Shown: one piece after another, positions 48,969-58,002 of the stretch | Layout: every line of letters begins with the position of its first letter | How positions within the stretch are numbered: the stretch's first letter is position 1 | DNA from: Bacillota bacterium | Lineage (GTDB): Bacteria; Bacillota; Clostridia; Christensenellales; Pumilibacteraceae | Direction of reading: 5' to 3' | Length of the DNA stretch: 64,000 nucleotides | NCBI GenBank assembly: GCA_009777485.1 | Contig: WRLT01000001.1 | Coordinates: 62,001 to 126,000 of the forward strand | Translations under genes and position numbers: made by a program | Notes under the pieces: generated by a model | What the model saw: only the letters and a program-made list of their open reading frames with translations | Databases searched by the model: none | What the model was told of the DNA's origin: nothing

Positions 48969-49502
48969 TTACAGTAATTTTTTGGGAAAGTATTTAACCG
49001 TAAAAAACACGACTAAGCCGATAAACAGCCCTGCGATACAGCTTGCAATCAGCATGATGGGAAATAATACAAATAAATCCTGCCCTACTACTAAGGACGC
49101 AACCGCTAACTGAACAACGTTGTGTACAATCGCGCCTGCAAGGCTTATGCTGATTAAACTGATTTTAGGAAAGACAAATTTGTATAAGAGGTATTGTATG
49201 CCAAAGCTGAAAAACCCTGCGGGAACCGAATACATCAGCGCGGTAGGGCTGCCTGCAAACAGCGCGCCCAGTAAGCACTTAGCGGCTAAAACCGCAATCA
49301 TATCAATAGGGCCGAACAGCACTAGGGCTGCCAAAACTGCCAAATTAGGCAAGCCCATGCGCACCCCGAAAGCAAAGCCTGGTATTAAATTTAAAAGCGG
49401 CGCAAGCATATTTTCTACCAGCGTTAATATCAGTGCCGCCGCCGTAAGTAAAGCAAGCCGCGTTATTCTTCTTGCCGCTATGTTTTTAGTTTCCTTACGC
49501 AT
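48969..49502 (-). CDS. Gx transporter family membrane protein
   Basis: 177 residues with five hydrophobic segments; PLLNLIPGFAFGVRMGLPNLAVL is the family signature. It is often annotated as heptaprenyl diphosphate synthase component I and recurs beside NusG_II and ApbE/Rnf genes in Firmicutes. The start at MRKETK overlaps the preceding gene by 8 nt; another ATG seven codons upstream is possible. Substrate unknown. Confidence 0.85.
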   Translation of the reverse strand: MRKETKNIAARRITRLALLTAAALILTLVENMLAPLLNLIPGFAFGVRMGLPNLAVLAALVLFGPIDMIAVLAAKCLLGALFAGSPTALMYSVPAGFFSFGIQYLLYKFVFPKISLISISLAGAIVHNVVQLAVASLVVGQDLFVLFPIMLIASCIAGLFIGLVVFFTVKYFPKKLL

Positions 49503-49920
49503 AAAAGTGTATTCCGTCGTCATCAGACAATTTCTTCTCGCCGCGTTCTATCCGAATAACAAGCGATTGAGGCAAACAAACGATTTTTTGATTCGGGCGG
49601 GTGATTCGGGTGCGGTGGCATCGGCGGTCGCCGCATTGCGAATTTTTTACAAACGCCGCGCCGTTTTCTATTACTAAGGTAAGCGCGCCGTTGTCGATAG
49701 TAAATTCGCCGTTTGTAAACAAGCTGTATTCGTCGTCTAGTTTTTCGCCGTCCTTATAGACGGCAACTACTGCCGTATCGGGCGTAGCAACGGGCGGAAA
49801 ATAAATAAAATAGCTGCCTACCGCAATAGCCACTGCTAAAACAACAAAAAAAATGTAGTCGGCTACGCGCAGCGGCCTTCCTTTTTTAATCGCATCAATT
49901 TTTTCTGCATGCTTCATCAT
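49495..49920 (-). CDS. NusG domain II-containing protein
   Basis: 141 residues: one N-terminal helix (about 21-41) and an extracytoplasmic beta domain (about 50-130). C-GDRRCHRTR and IVCLPQSLVIRI are the Cys-containing signatures of this family, which accompanies Rnf and Gx genes in Clostridia. Function unknown; not a transcription factor despite the name. It starts 2 nt after apbE ends. Confidence 0.88.
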   Translation of the reverse strand: MMKHAEKIDAIKKGRPLRVADYIFFVVLAVAIAVGSYFIYFPPVATPDTAVVAVYKDGEKLDDEYSLFTNGEFTIDNGALTLVIENGAAFVKNSQCGDRRCHRTRITRPNQKIVCLPQSLVIRIERGEKKLSDDDGIHFYA

Positions 49921-49922
49921 AC

Positions 49923-51155
49923 TTATAAAGGAATAAATTCTACGTTGCTTTCGTAGCTTATAAACATCGAATACATGAGGCTGTCGGGCATGTATAAATC
50001 TGCCTCGCTAATGCCGATAAACGCGATGTGATTTTCCGTCATTACCGCGCTTTTTATGCGGTTTTCGATTAGCAGCGACTTTGCATCCTCAAAGGAATAC
50101 ACGGTTGCGGCAGTAGAAAACGCTTCGGCAGTATTAGCGGACGGGTCAAAAATTACGGCAGAAATTACGGCGTCTGCATCGTAGACGTAGGTATTTAATA
50201 CGTTATCGAAGGATATGCCTATCGGCATTCCCGTAAAAGGGTTGATGATGTGGCAAACGGGTAAAAATTCTTCTTCTTGCATTTCGTAATAATAAAAGCG
50301 TTCGTAATCGCCAGAGGCAATAATCGACACCTCGCCGCGCAACGGAACGGTAAACAGGTTTGCCTTATAAAAAGGATTGCCGCGTATGCCCATCGTGCGC
50401 GGGTGCGTAACGGCGCATAAAAAGTCGATTTTTTCGCGGGTATCGGGGTTATGGAACTGCCCGTAAATTTTGTTGTGGTTGGCAATTCCGATATACGCCG
50501 ACGTAATGCCGTGTGCTAGGGCGATATCCATGCACACCTCTACGGCGTAGCCCTTTGCTATCGCGCCGAAATCTATTTTAACGCCCTGCCCCAGCTTTTT
50601 AAAATAATATTTATCGTTTTGTTGAAACGCCTCAACCCCGAACGGCGCGTCGGGCGCAGCCGCGTCTTGTAAGGCTTGTAATGCAGCGGCAACCTCTTGA
50701 AACGAGGGCAAAGCAAAATCTTCTAAGCCCACGTTGCGGTAAAAATACTGCGTGGACGCCGAATCTACGCGCCACATTTCCGAAAAGGTTTGCATGGCGA
50801 TGTTAAACGCGCCGCCCGTCTTTTCGTGATACTGTATAGAAAGCTGCATCAGCGTATACGCATGCACGCCTACCTCTACCGCCTCGCCTACCGCCGCTTC
50901 TTCGTTTAAATAGCGCAGAGGCGTATCTATATTTAGATTAGTATCTGTGTTAATGCTTTCTAATTCAACCAGCATTTCTTGATACGCGGCCGCGCCTTTA
51001 CTGCCTAACAGCCAAACATCGATATCGAAAACGCCAAAAACTATACCGCCGTTTGTGTAGTATTCAAACTCTTCGTCTTGTTTGATTTCTTTTTCGCAGC
51101 CCGCAAGCGTAACGGCAAGCAAAACGGCGCATAAAACGGCTAACCACTTTTTCAT
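49923..51155 (-). CDS. apbE: FAD:protein FMN transferase
   Basis: Transfers FMN from FAD to a Thr of RnfG/RnfD-type proteins outside the membrane. 410 residues; lipobox LAGC (Cys20). KIDFGAIAKGYAVEV (about 206-220), SGDYERFY and HIINPFTGMP are the flavin and metal sites. The ATG is six bases from a -10 box with no ribosome site, so it is probably leaderless. First gene of apbE-NusG_II-Gx, which runs directly into the rnfC promoter. Confidence 0.92.
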   Translation of the reverse strand: MKKWLAVLCAVLLAVTLAGCEKEIKQDEEFEYYTNGGIVFGVFDIDVWLLGSKGAAAYQEMLVELESINTDTNLNIDTPLRYLNEEAAVGEAVEVGVHAYTLMQLSIQYHEKTGGAFNIAMQTFSEMWRVDSASTQYFYRNVGLEDFALPSFQEVAAALQALQDAAAPDAPFGVEAFQQNDKYYFKKLGQGVKIDFGAIAKGYAVEVCMDIALAHGITSAYIGIANHNKIYGQFHNPDTREKIDFLCAVTHPRTMGIRGNPFYKANLFTVPLRGEVSIIASGDYERFYYYEMQEEEFLPVCHIINPFTGMPIGISFDNVLNTYVYDADAVISAVIFDPSANTAEAFSTAATVYSFEDAKSLLIENRIKSAVMTENHIAFIGISEADLYMPDSLMYSMFISYESNVEFIPL

Positions 51156-51161
51156 GCCGTT

Positions 51162-51190
51162 AGTATACCACACGGACATAAAAAAGGCAA
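51162..51190 (-). promoter_or_regulatory. apbE promoter
   Basis: TTGCCT (51185-51190), 17-bp spacer, TATACT (51162-51167), six bases before ATG 51155. Confidence 0.75.
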
Positions 51191-51232
51191 TAGTTTTTTT
51201 AAATTGCGGATACTCTTTTTGTTTGTTTGTCT

Positions 51233-51448
51233 TTATCGTTTCTTCGCAGTAAAAAAAAGAACAAACGCAATCGTTGTTAGGATTACCGCAGCTATTGTAC
51301 CAAGATAGGCTAAAATGCGTAGTACGCCTAGTAATCCGTCTAATGAAGTACCGGTAGGGATTGTAAGCACAAAAAGATGTATTCCGAGCGCCAAAATAAA
51401 CGCGGCCAACACCCAAAGTATTATTGCTAATATTCTTCTACATCCCAT
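51233..51448 (-). CDS. Small membrane protein, 71 residues
   Basis: Two hydrophobic helices (about 5-28 and 40-66) with a short loop and a KKR end. AAGGAGAG lies ten bases before the ATG. Upstream of apbE on the same strand; function unknown. Confidence 0.65.
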   Translation of the reverse strand: MGCRRILAIILWVLAAFILALGIHLFVLTIPTGTSLDGLLGVLRILAYLGTIAAVILTTIAFVLFFTAKKR

Positions 51449-51560
51449 AACGTTTTCTCTCCTTAGTTTTTAGTTTGTTTGGCTGTTATTTTTATATAAA
51501 CATCCAAGCTGCATACGTGTTTCTCCTTGCATAAAAGGCGGCAAAGAGAATATGACGTTA

Positions 51561-54500
51561 CTAATCAGCATCATCAATTAATTCCTGAAGATCCATAACC
51601 GCCTTGCTATAACCCTCAGTATCAAAGTCAAAAATGTAAGGGATTTTAATAATCATGCCGTCATCAGAATGTTTTAGCAAATGCTCTCCTCTTTGAATTA
51701 CGTTTATGACAATGCATTTTTTTCCTTTGATATCACGTAGCTTGCGTTTCAACTTATCTTGATATGGGATATTGGGAACAGTAAAATTTGTCCAATTTTT
51801 AAAGTCGAAATATAAGTTTTTATATTTATAATCGAAGAACTCATAAAAACTATGATCCTTTATCTCTTCTAATTCAATATCAAATAGTTCTTCAATAATG
51901 CGTTTCCCTATTACTTCGCCTAATGCGCCTTGATATACTTGTTTGTATAATGACGGAGTCATAATATATTGCCCAGATTTAAAATTTTTTGCATAACCAT
52001 TATCTCTAAATAATTCTTCGATTTTTTCGTATTTGAGTAATTGTCTTAATTCGCAATCTGTAGCGGAAATCTCATTCTTTGTTGAAGAAGGACTTGTGGT
52101 ATTAATTTTTGTAAAGTTTTTTAAATGATTAAGTTTATAGCCGTAACCATTTGTTTTTCCTTCAAAATAGAAATAAAGCGGTTTATATTTATCTGGGACA
52201 AAATCACAGGTCGGATTCTTTAAAACGAAATCTCTTAATTCAACCCATTTCTTCACGTTCTCTTCTGAATCTCTCACTCTCCATGAAGATTTTTCGATAA
52301 GCGAATGTGCATTTTTATTTATTTCACTTAATTTTTCTAACTCAAAATTATTTTCAACTAGCGAAATTTGAAGAACTTTCTTAAATTCTTCATTTAATAT
52401 GCGGGACTCAAGATATATTTTTATTTCACTCAACTTTTCGACAATATCTAAATCTAAATAAATATAGATATTCTTATTTTTGTTTCTGCACCTGCAAATT
52501 CTTCCAACTGCTTGAATCATGACTTGCGCATTATGTAAAAAGAGGTCATCGTTTCTAGTGTAAGTAGAAAGGTATTTGTCGTTATAAAATATTTTCTTGA
52601 AAGCATTAATTATATTTTCTTTAAATTGATAATAATATATTTTCTTACTTTGATAAAGATATTCTTGTTGAAACAAATACTTTGAAATGTCGTAATATTT
52701 ATCTTCAGCATCGACGTTTAAATTTTGCACTAAGTTAGTAGGACTCGATAAATATATACCATCGAAATCTTTATCATAATTATACTTTTTTTCGTCAAGA
52801 ATGACCGTATCTTTTACCGATTCTGGTATTGAATATTGCAGATTTTTACCGGTCCCTATCGTTTTATAAGTAGTGATAACAAAGACTTTCTTGCCTTCAT
52901 TAAGTAATTCATGCACTTCTGCTAGTTGCTCATCAAATTCCGTACTGTTAATTATCTTATAAGTGTATTTTTTAAAACCATTGCAGCTTACAACAGAATC
53001 AAAAAGACTCTCTAATTCTGTCAAATCGATACTGCCACCCCATCTAGGAAATGAATTTAAAAAGCAAAGAAATGATTTAATGTTTTCATTTAGCCCAACG
53101 GTTTTATACAAGTAACCAACTTTAATTAATATATAATAATGATATAAGTTTGCATCTTCTAAAACATTTAAACTCTTCAAATATTTTTCAAGTTTTTCAC
53201 CATTTAGAATTTGCTTTAATAAATCTGTTATCTTTATTCTTAAATCAAAGCCGGCAATTGAGTCAACAATCTCTGTATGTATTTTTATTTCATCACCCAA
53301 GTAAATCTTTTGAGTTTCTAAAAAGTCATTTTTTAGCGTGTTAAAATCGTCACTATCAATTTTAAGATATTTATTATCAAGCTGATCTCGAATATAATCT
53401 AAATCATAGTTTCCTATAACTGTTTCAAGCGAGGCTGTTGCTGAAATACCGATAACTCTGGCTCGATTACATAAACGAACTAGAATATCTTCTGGAGTCG
53501 AAGAGAATTTGAACAAATTAACTTTTGATTGCAAATCATGATAATTGCTATCCGCGACTTCAGTGAATTGAAAACCTTTGCGCATAAAAAAATCTTTTGA
53601 GGTTTTGAGTTCTTTGTAGTTAGTAGTAAATTGTGCGTTTTTTTCTACAATTTTTTTATAGAGATAAGGCCTAAATTCTTCCGAAATATTAAATGCCGAT
53701 AACATTGTTTCAACAGCTTCTTCAAAGAAAAACCAATTCCCTCCGTTATCTTTTCTTTCATTTTTTACAGCTTGATAATTTTCAGAAAGATACGTCAGGG
53801 CATTAATAAAGTAATTAATCGCTTCTTTGATATCAATTAAAATCTGAACCAATTCTTTATTTACAGAAAACTTGCTTTCGGCAAGGATATTTGTTATATT
53901 TTCATTCTTATTTAGAAATGTTCTTAATGTCTTTTTGGAACTATCCTTAAAGACTACGATTTCTCGATTATCATCAAAAAGAAATATCTTACTCCAATCA
54001 AAACCTTTTGTCTTTAATAAATACTCAAGGTTATGCTCATTATAAACTTGTTCAAACTTCTCTTTATTCAAACGCTCTATTTCACTAACACTATGCCAAT
54101 CGCCTTTCTCAACTTTTTCATCAAAATATTTTGTAGTCAAATAAAATTTTTTAGGAAGCTTCAAATATTTTAATGAGTAGTAAATATTAAGAAACAGCTT
54201 TATCACGTCAATATGTATTTTTAAACTATCCTCGATTATTTGGTCTAACAAAACTCCTTTTGTAGCATCAAACTCGTCTATAAATACAATAGCATTCTTA
54301 GAAATAAAGTCATCGTAAATATAGAAAGGAACTCTTGTAAAGGTATCTATCGGAGAAAAAAACTTTTTTGTGCTTAAGAGAATTATACGATAATTCTCTA
54401 TATTACAGATGGGATATAATTTTTCTATCCAAGGATGCTTTTTCAAATTGCCTTTGCGCTCACTAGTCGATTGGTTTTCAAAATAATTCTTCTTAATTAA

Positions 54501-55022
54501 ATACCGAAACTTGGGTTCACTATCCTTTTCGATTTTACCCTCAAAGCTTTTAATTGCTTTTTTAATTGCACTTGAACTCTTATCATCAACAAGTCCTTGT
54601 TCTATTAGTCTTTTGTTAGATACCAGCAAGCCAATATCTGATTTAAGATTTTTGTATTCGTCTGAATATAAAATTTTTGTATCCGTAATTTTTACGTCAT
54701 CAAAATTTTGGACAACATCTTCCCAATACGGCTTTAGGAAAAGACAATAGTTCTCATAATCATGCCCAAACTTATTTTGAAGCGATTCAATTGGTAAATT
54801 CTTTTTTAGGTTCGTTACAAAGAATATGCGTTCGATTTCATGCGTCTGTTCTTTCTGCTTCTGAATAATCGGCGTAGAAAAATAGTTCATAATATAGTTG
54901 ACAACGGTCGTGGTTTTTCCATATCCAGTCGGAGAATCCAACAAAAATAATCCGCAGTTAGATGCAGATGTTTGCATATTATGTATATATTTTTCTAGTA
55001 TATTTTGCATTAGTTTGTTCAA
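51561..55022 (-). CDS. SF2 helicase fused to a PD-(D/E)xK-type nuclease, probable defence protein
   Basis: 1153 residues. Helicase motifs: Walker A DSPTGYGKTTT at 29-39, DEFD box at 249-252, ISATAS near 535, and QAVGRICRCRNK as motif VI in the C-terminal third. The last 100 residues contain GALGEVIGKRIIEE and FDFKNW (Asp1073, Lys1075), followed by a CIVINV strand, a PD-(D/E)xK pattern. Single large helicase-nucleases are common in phage defence. Strongly AT-rich compared with the core genes, so horizontally acquired. The TTG start has GGGAG and GAGAGG upstream; ATG four codons later is possible. It does not match a named system I can identify. Confidence 0.75.
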   Translation of the reverse strand: MNKLMQNILEKYIHNMQTSASNCGLFLLDSPTGYGKTTTVVNYIMNYFSTPIIQKQKEQTHEIERIFFVTNLKKNLPIESLQNKFGHDYENYCLFLKPYWEDVVQNFDDVKITDTKILYSDEYKNLKSDIGLLVSNKRLIEQGLVDDKSSSAIKKAIKSFEGKIEKDSEPKFRYLIKKNYFENQSTSERKGNLKKHPWIEKLYPICNIENYRIILLSTKKFFSPIDTFTRVPFYIYDDFISKNAIVFIDEFDATKGVLLDQIIEDSLKIHIDVIKLFLNIYYSLKYLKLPKKFYLTTKYFDEKVEKGDWHSVSEIERLNKEKFEQVYNEHNLEYLLKTKGFDWSKIFLFDDNREIVVFKDSSKKTLRTFLNKNENITNILAESKFSVNKELVQILIDIKEAINYFINALTYLSENYQAVKNERKDNGGNWFFFEEAVETMLSAFNISEEFRPYLYKKIVEKNAQFTTNYKELKTSKDFFMRKGFQFTEVADSNYHDLQSKVNLFKFSSTPEDILVRLCNRARVIGISATASLETVIGNYDLDYIRDQLDNKYLKIDSDDFNTLKNDFLETQKIYLGDEIKIHTEIVDSIAGFDLRIKITDLLKQILNGEKLEKYLKSLNVLEDANLYHYYILIKVGYLYKTVGLNENIKSFLCFLNSFPRWGGSIDLTELESLFDSVVSCNGFKKYTYKIINSTEFDEQLAEVHELLNEGKKVFVITTYKTIGTGKNLQYSIPESVKDTVILDEKKYNYDKDFDGIYLSSPTNLVQNLNVDAEDKYYDISKYLFQQEYLYQSKKIYYYQFKENIINAFKKIFYNDKYLSTYTRNDDLFLHNAQVMIQAVGRICRCRNKNKNIYIYLDLDIVEKLSEIKIYLESRILNEEFKKVLQISLVENNFELEKLSEINKNAHSLIEKSSWRVRDSEENVKKWVELRDFVLKNPTCDFVPDKYKPLYFYFEGKTNGYGYKLNHLKNFTKINTTSPSSTKNEISATDCELRQLLKYEKIEELFRDNGYAKNFKSGQYIMTPSLYKQVYQGALGEVIGKRIIEELFDIELEEIKDHSFYEFFDYKYKNLYFDFKNWTNFTVPNIPYQDKLKRKLRDIKGKKCIVINVIQRGEHLLKHSDDGMIIKIPYIFDFDTEGYSKAVMDLQELIDDAD

Positions 55023-55493
55023 GACCTCTCACGCTCCCTGTTGCAAAAATGTGAAATCTTCATTTTTCATATAATAGTGTACTCTAAGACTCACATATTG
55101 AAGTCAAACATACATAAACATAACTATACTGATAAATTATATCACAAAAATCCCGTTTTCAAAAACGATTTGCAGGGGTGTTTGAAATCAAATTTTTTCG
55201 CACGATAGGCCGCCCCGCTACGTGTACAAAAAGTCGGTAGAGATTTCTCTTCCCCTACCCCTCTCAGCCACTATATATAGTAAAAAAGCATAGAAAAAGC
55301 CGTATATTTAGTGGTTTTAACACCTATACACGGCTTGACTGCTAACTCAAAAGATTCAACAAATTTATCTCAGAAAAATGCACAAATTATCTCAAAATAT
55401 TAACCGAGGACTTGACTTGTTTTTTCTTAAATAATTGCCTCTGAACATTTTTTATTATACCACATTTTACTCTGAAAACATAGCGTTTTACTG
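55023..55493. other. Non-coding interval between the helicase-nuclease and istA
   Basis: AT-rich and without a gene. It contains a hairpin (AAGCCGT at 55297-55303 with ACGGCTT at 55330-55336 and an inner GGT/ACC pair), and it may hold the left end of the IS element; I could not find a convincing terminal inverted repeat in either flank. Confidence 0.5.
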
Positions 55494-56964
55494 TATAATA
55501 TATGAGAACACTTGTTTTATGGAGGACAATACAAATATGCTTACTATGAGAAAAATTGATAAGATCCGCTCGCTTTATTATGAAGACGGAATGCGCGTCT
55601 GCGATATAGCACGGCGCATCAAATGCTCGTCGGGTACTATCAGCAAATATGTCAAGATTCAGGACTTTAACCCAGTTGCCTTACATAAGAAAAGGCGCGA
55701 CAACCTATGGAAAATGTTGCCTTATGAAGATGACATTTCCGCTTGGCTTCGCTTAGAACGCGGCGCGCACTTTAAGCAACACCTTACGGGCATGCGAGTA
55801 TTTGAACTATTGCAGGATAAATACTCAGATTTCGCCTGCTCGTATTACCTAACACAAAAATATTTCAAGAACAAGCGGCGGGAGTTTTATTCGCTCAACA
55901 AACAGCATGTTCCGCTCCGCCATAATCCGGGCGAGGCGCAAGTTGACTTTGGAGAGGTTCATTATTTACTAAACGGAGAAAAGCAGCGCGGCTATATGCT
56001 CACAATAGCTTTTCCCTATTCTAACGCCGTTTACTGTCAAATATTCAAGAGTAAGGTTGGAGAATGTTTATTGCAAGGCATCAAGAACATTCTTTACCAT
56101 ATCGGCGGCGTTCCGCATGAAATCCGCTTCGATAATGATTCCGGCATTGTAAAGATATGTAACCACGCCGACGGCACAAAAGAACAAATACCTACCGAGT
56201 TGTTTTTGCGCTTTAAGAACCATTTTCACTTCAAAGCACATTTCTGCAACTCTCATTCGCCCAACGAAAAAGCCAATGTTGAGGTCGGTATTCACGCCCT
56301 GCGTTTGCGTATGCTTACACCTATACCCGAGATAACCGATTTAGAGGAATTTAACAAACAATTACTCGCCGCCTGTGACGCTAATCTAAATCGCCGCCGT
56401 CGCGGACAATTCAATGTAATGGTAAACAATTTATTTGAGGTGGATAAAGCAAACCTTCTGTCTTTGCCCGAACCTGAATTTGAAGTTGCCAGCCGCAAAA
56501 AACACGTTTGCGATAATATGGGTCGGATAATCACCAATGGGGCTTTTCATTATTACCTTTCGCCTGCGTATATCAAAAAACAGGTCATTGTAAAATCCAC
56601 TTATGATAAGGTCGCCTTCCTCGACGAATTCGGACGACAACTTTGCGAATGCGAACGACTATATGATCCAAACGAATCTGTCTCCATAAACTGGGGCGCA
56701 TACCTGCGCCTGCTATCTGTCAAAATCGGAGCATTAGAGCATTGTGCAATCACCGACCACTTCCCCGAAACCCTGCGAGAGTTTCTCCTTGACTCCGATA
56801 AAGAGGTCAAACGCAACTACCTCCGCATAATGCACGAGGTCTACGAAAAATCCGATTTTGCTACTTCTGTCGCTTTCGCGGACAAAATGGTGGAGGATTG
56901 TGTGACGGATTATGAGGAGATGAGATGCCGGGCAGAAAAATGGAGTCAGGTCTCATATTCGTAG
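55494..56964 (+). mobile_element. IS21-type element, incomplete (istA only)
   Basis: A strong -10 (TATAAT, 55494-55499) precedes istA. The istB helper gene that always partners IstA in IS21 is absent: the next gene begins on the opposite strand and overlaps the istA end. Element boundaries are not determined. Confidence 0.65.
55537..56964 (+). CDS. istA: IS21-family transposase IstA
   Basis: 475 residues. N-terminal HTH (MRVCDIARRIKCSSGTISKYVK, about 19-40), then the rve integrase core with the DDE triad Asp137 (QVDFGE), Asp199 (RFDND) and Glu249 (EKANVE), all intact, and a C-terminal beta domain. The start is taken at MLTMRK with GGAGG 11 bases upstream; MEDNTN six codons earlier is the alternative. 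Without IstB it is probably immobile unless complemented. Confidence 0.9.
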   Translation: MLTMRKIDKIRSLYYEDGMRVCDIARRIKCSSGTISKYVKIQDFNPVALHKKRRDNLWKMLPYEDDISAWLRLERGAHFKQHLTGMRVFELLQDKYSDFACSYYLTQKYFKNKRREFYSLNKQHVPLRHNPGEAQVDFGEVHYLLNGEKQRGYMLTIAFPYSNAVYCQIFKSKVGECLLQGIKNILYHIGGVPHEIRFDNDSGIVKICNHADGTKEQIPTELFLRFKNHFHFKAHFCNSHSPNEKANVEVGIHALRLRMLTPIPEITDLEEFNKQLLAACDANLNRRRRGQFNVMVNNLFEVDKANLLSLPEPEFEVASRKKHVCDNMGRIITNGAFHYYLSPAYIKKQVIVKSTYDKVAFLDEFGRQLCECERLYDPNESVSINWGAYLRLLSVKIGALEHCAITDHFPETLREFLLDSDKEVKRNYLRIMHEVYEKSDFATSVAFADKMVEDCVTDYEEMRCRAEKWSQVSYS

Positions 56965-57269
56965 AGATGCTTGTAAGCGTAAATATAATCACGAACAAGT
57001 GTCGGGTGTTTTTCAAATATTGCACGACAAACCCGTTTAAATAACGTAAGCATATCCGCATGGTCGCAGTGGTCAAGCATCTCATCCAAAATATGAGCAA
57101 TTTTGCTTTCGTCAACTATCTCGCCATAAATCACGCGATTGGCTATCGGTGTAAGCCTTGCTATCACCTGCTCTTGCACAGAATTTTGAGCTTCAAGCAT
57201 CTGTCGAATACTCTCGATAAATTCTTCCATTTCTCCGGCTTTCATTATGTCGTTATCTTTATTTTTCAT
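56946..57269 (-). CDS. Hypothetical 107-residue helical protein
   Basis: Not recognised; all-helical, acidic, ending in RDYIYAYKHLYEYE. It is 12 nt downstream of the metallophosphoesterase gene on the same strand and converges with istA over 19 bp. The overlap suggests that the IS insertion removed what lay beyond. Confidence 0.6.
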   Translation of the reverse strand: MKNKDNDIMKAGEMEEFIESIRQMLEAQNSVQEQVIARLTPIANRVIYGEIVDESKIAHILDEMLDHCDHADMLTLFKRVCRAIFEKHPTLVRDYIYAYKHLYEYET

Positions 57270-57281
57270 CGCAAAATCCCT

Positions 57282-57998
57282 CTAAACTATCTGCCTTATT
57301 CCACCAAATAAGAATATTACCTCACCATCAATCTTTTCCGTATGAAAGTGTCCACAAAACCATTTATCAAAGGTGATGGCATTCTTAATGCGCTCCAAGG
57401 CGTTCTCCATACGGTTCGATACCTTGCTTTGGTCTATACCCGGCAGAAATACCTCACGCGGCAACTTTGAATATGGGCAGGTATGCGTAAGAACAAAATC
57501 GTAGACTTTACCCGTAACGCGAGCTTCGATTTCGGCAAGCTCCTCGTCGAGCAATTCCTCATTTCCCCACCAGCCATAGGCGTACCGAAGCCGCATTTCC
57601 TTATCCACCGAATACGCCCCGCCGATAATCAGGCACTTCTTGCCCTTAATCATTAGCTCTGTTCCGTTTTCGGCAAAATAAATCCCGTGGCTTTCGTAAC
57701 CGTCGCCGCCTAAAAGTTTAATCTTTTTAGCGGGCATTTCCTTAAACGGCACTTCGTGATTACCTTGAACACACAATATGGTTATTGGCAATTCTACCGC
57801 GAAATCCTGCCTCGTAAAATCTTTTTCAGTCTCTCCAAAAAAATGATTGTAGAAGAATGCACAATCTCCGAGGATAATCAAGAGGTCATCCTTGCTTATG
57901 TCGGGTATGTTTTTGACACGCTTTTCTAAATCAAAAACATCACCGTGAATATCGCCTGTAACGAATACTCGATTGAAAGTTTTGTTAAACTCTTTCAT
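57282..57998 (-). CDS. Calcineurin-like metallophosphoesterase
   Basis: 238 residues with the full set of metal motifs: GDIHGD (15-20), GDCAFF, GNHE, THTC and GHFH. Hydrolyses a phosphoester; the substrate could be a nucleotide or protein phosphate. It lies in a leftward gene set with gajA-gajB and the repeat protein at 58003, 4 nt after the latter, so it may belong to the defence island. Confidence 0.9.
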   Translation of the reverse strand: MKEFNKTFNRVFVTGDIHGDVFDLEKRVKNIPDISKDDLLIILGDCAFFYNHFFGETEKDFTRQDFAVELPITILCVQGNHEVPFKEMPAKKIKLLGGDGYESHGIYFAENGTELMIKGKKCLIIGGAYSVDKEMRLRYAYGWWGNEELLDEELAEIEARVTGKVYDFVLTHTCPYSKLPREVFLPGIDQSKVSNRMENALERIKNAITFDKWFCGHFHTEKIDGEVIFLFGGIRQIV

Positions 57999-58002
57999 CG
58001 GT

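Noticed and set aside
55023-55493. Left inverted repeat of the IS21 element
   Set aside because: Candidate TG-starting ends near 55188 have no matching complement after istA at 56964, so no boundary is claimed.
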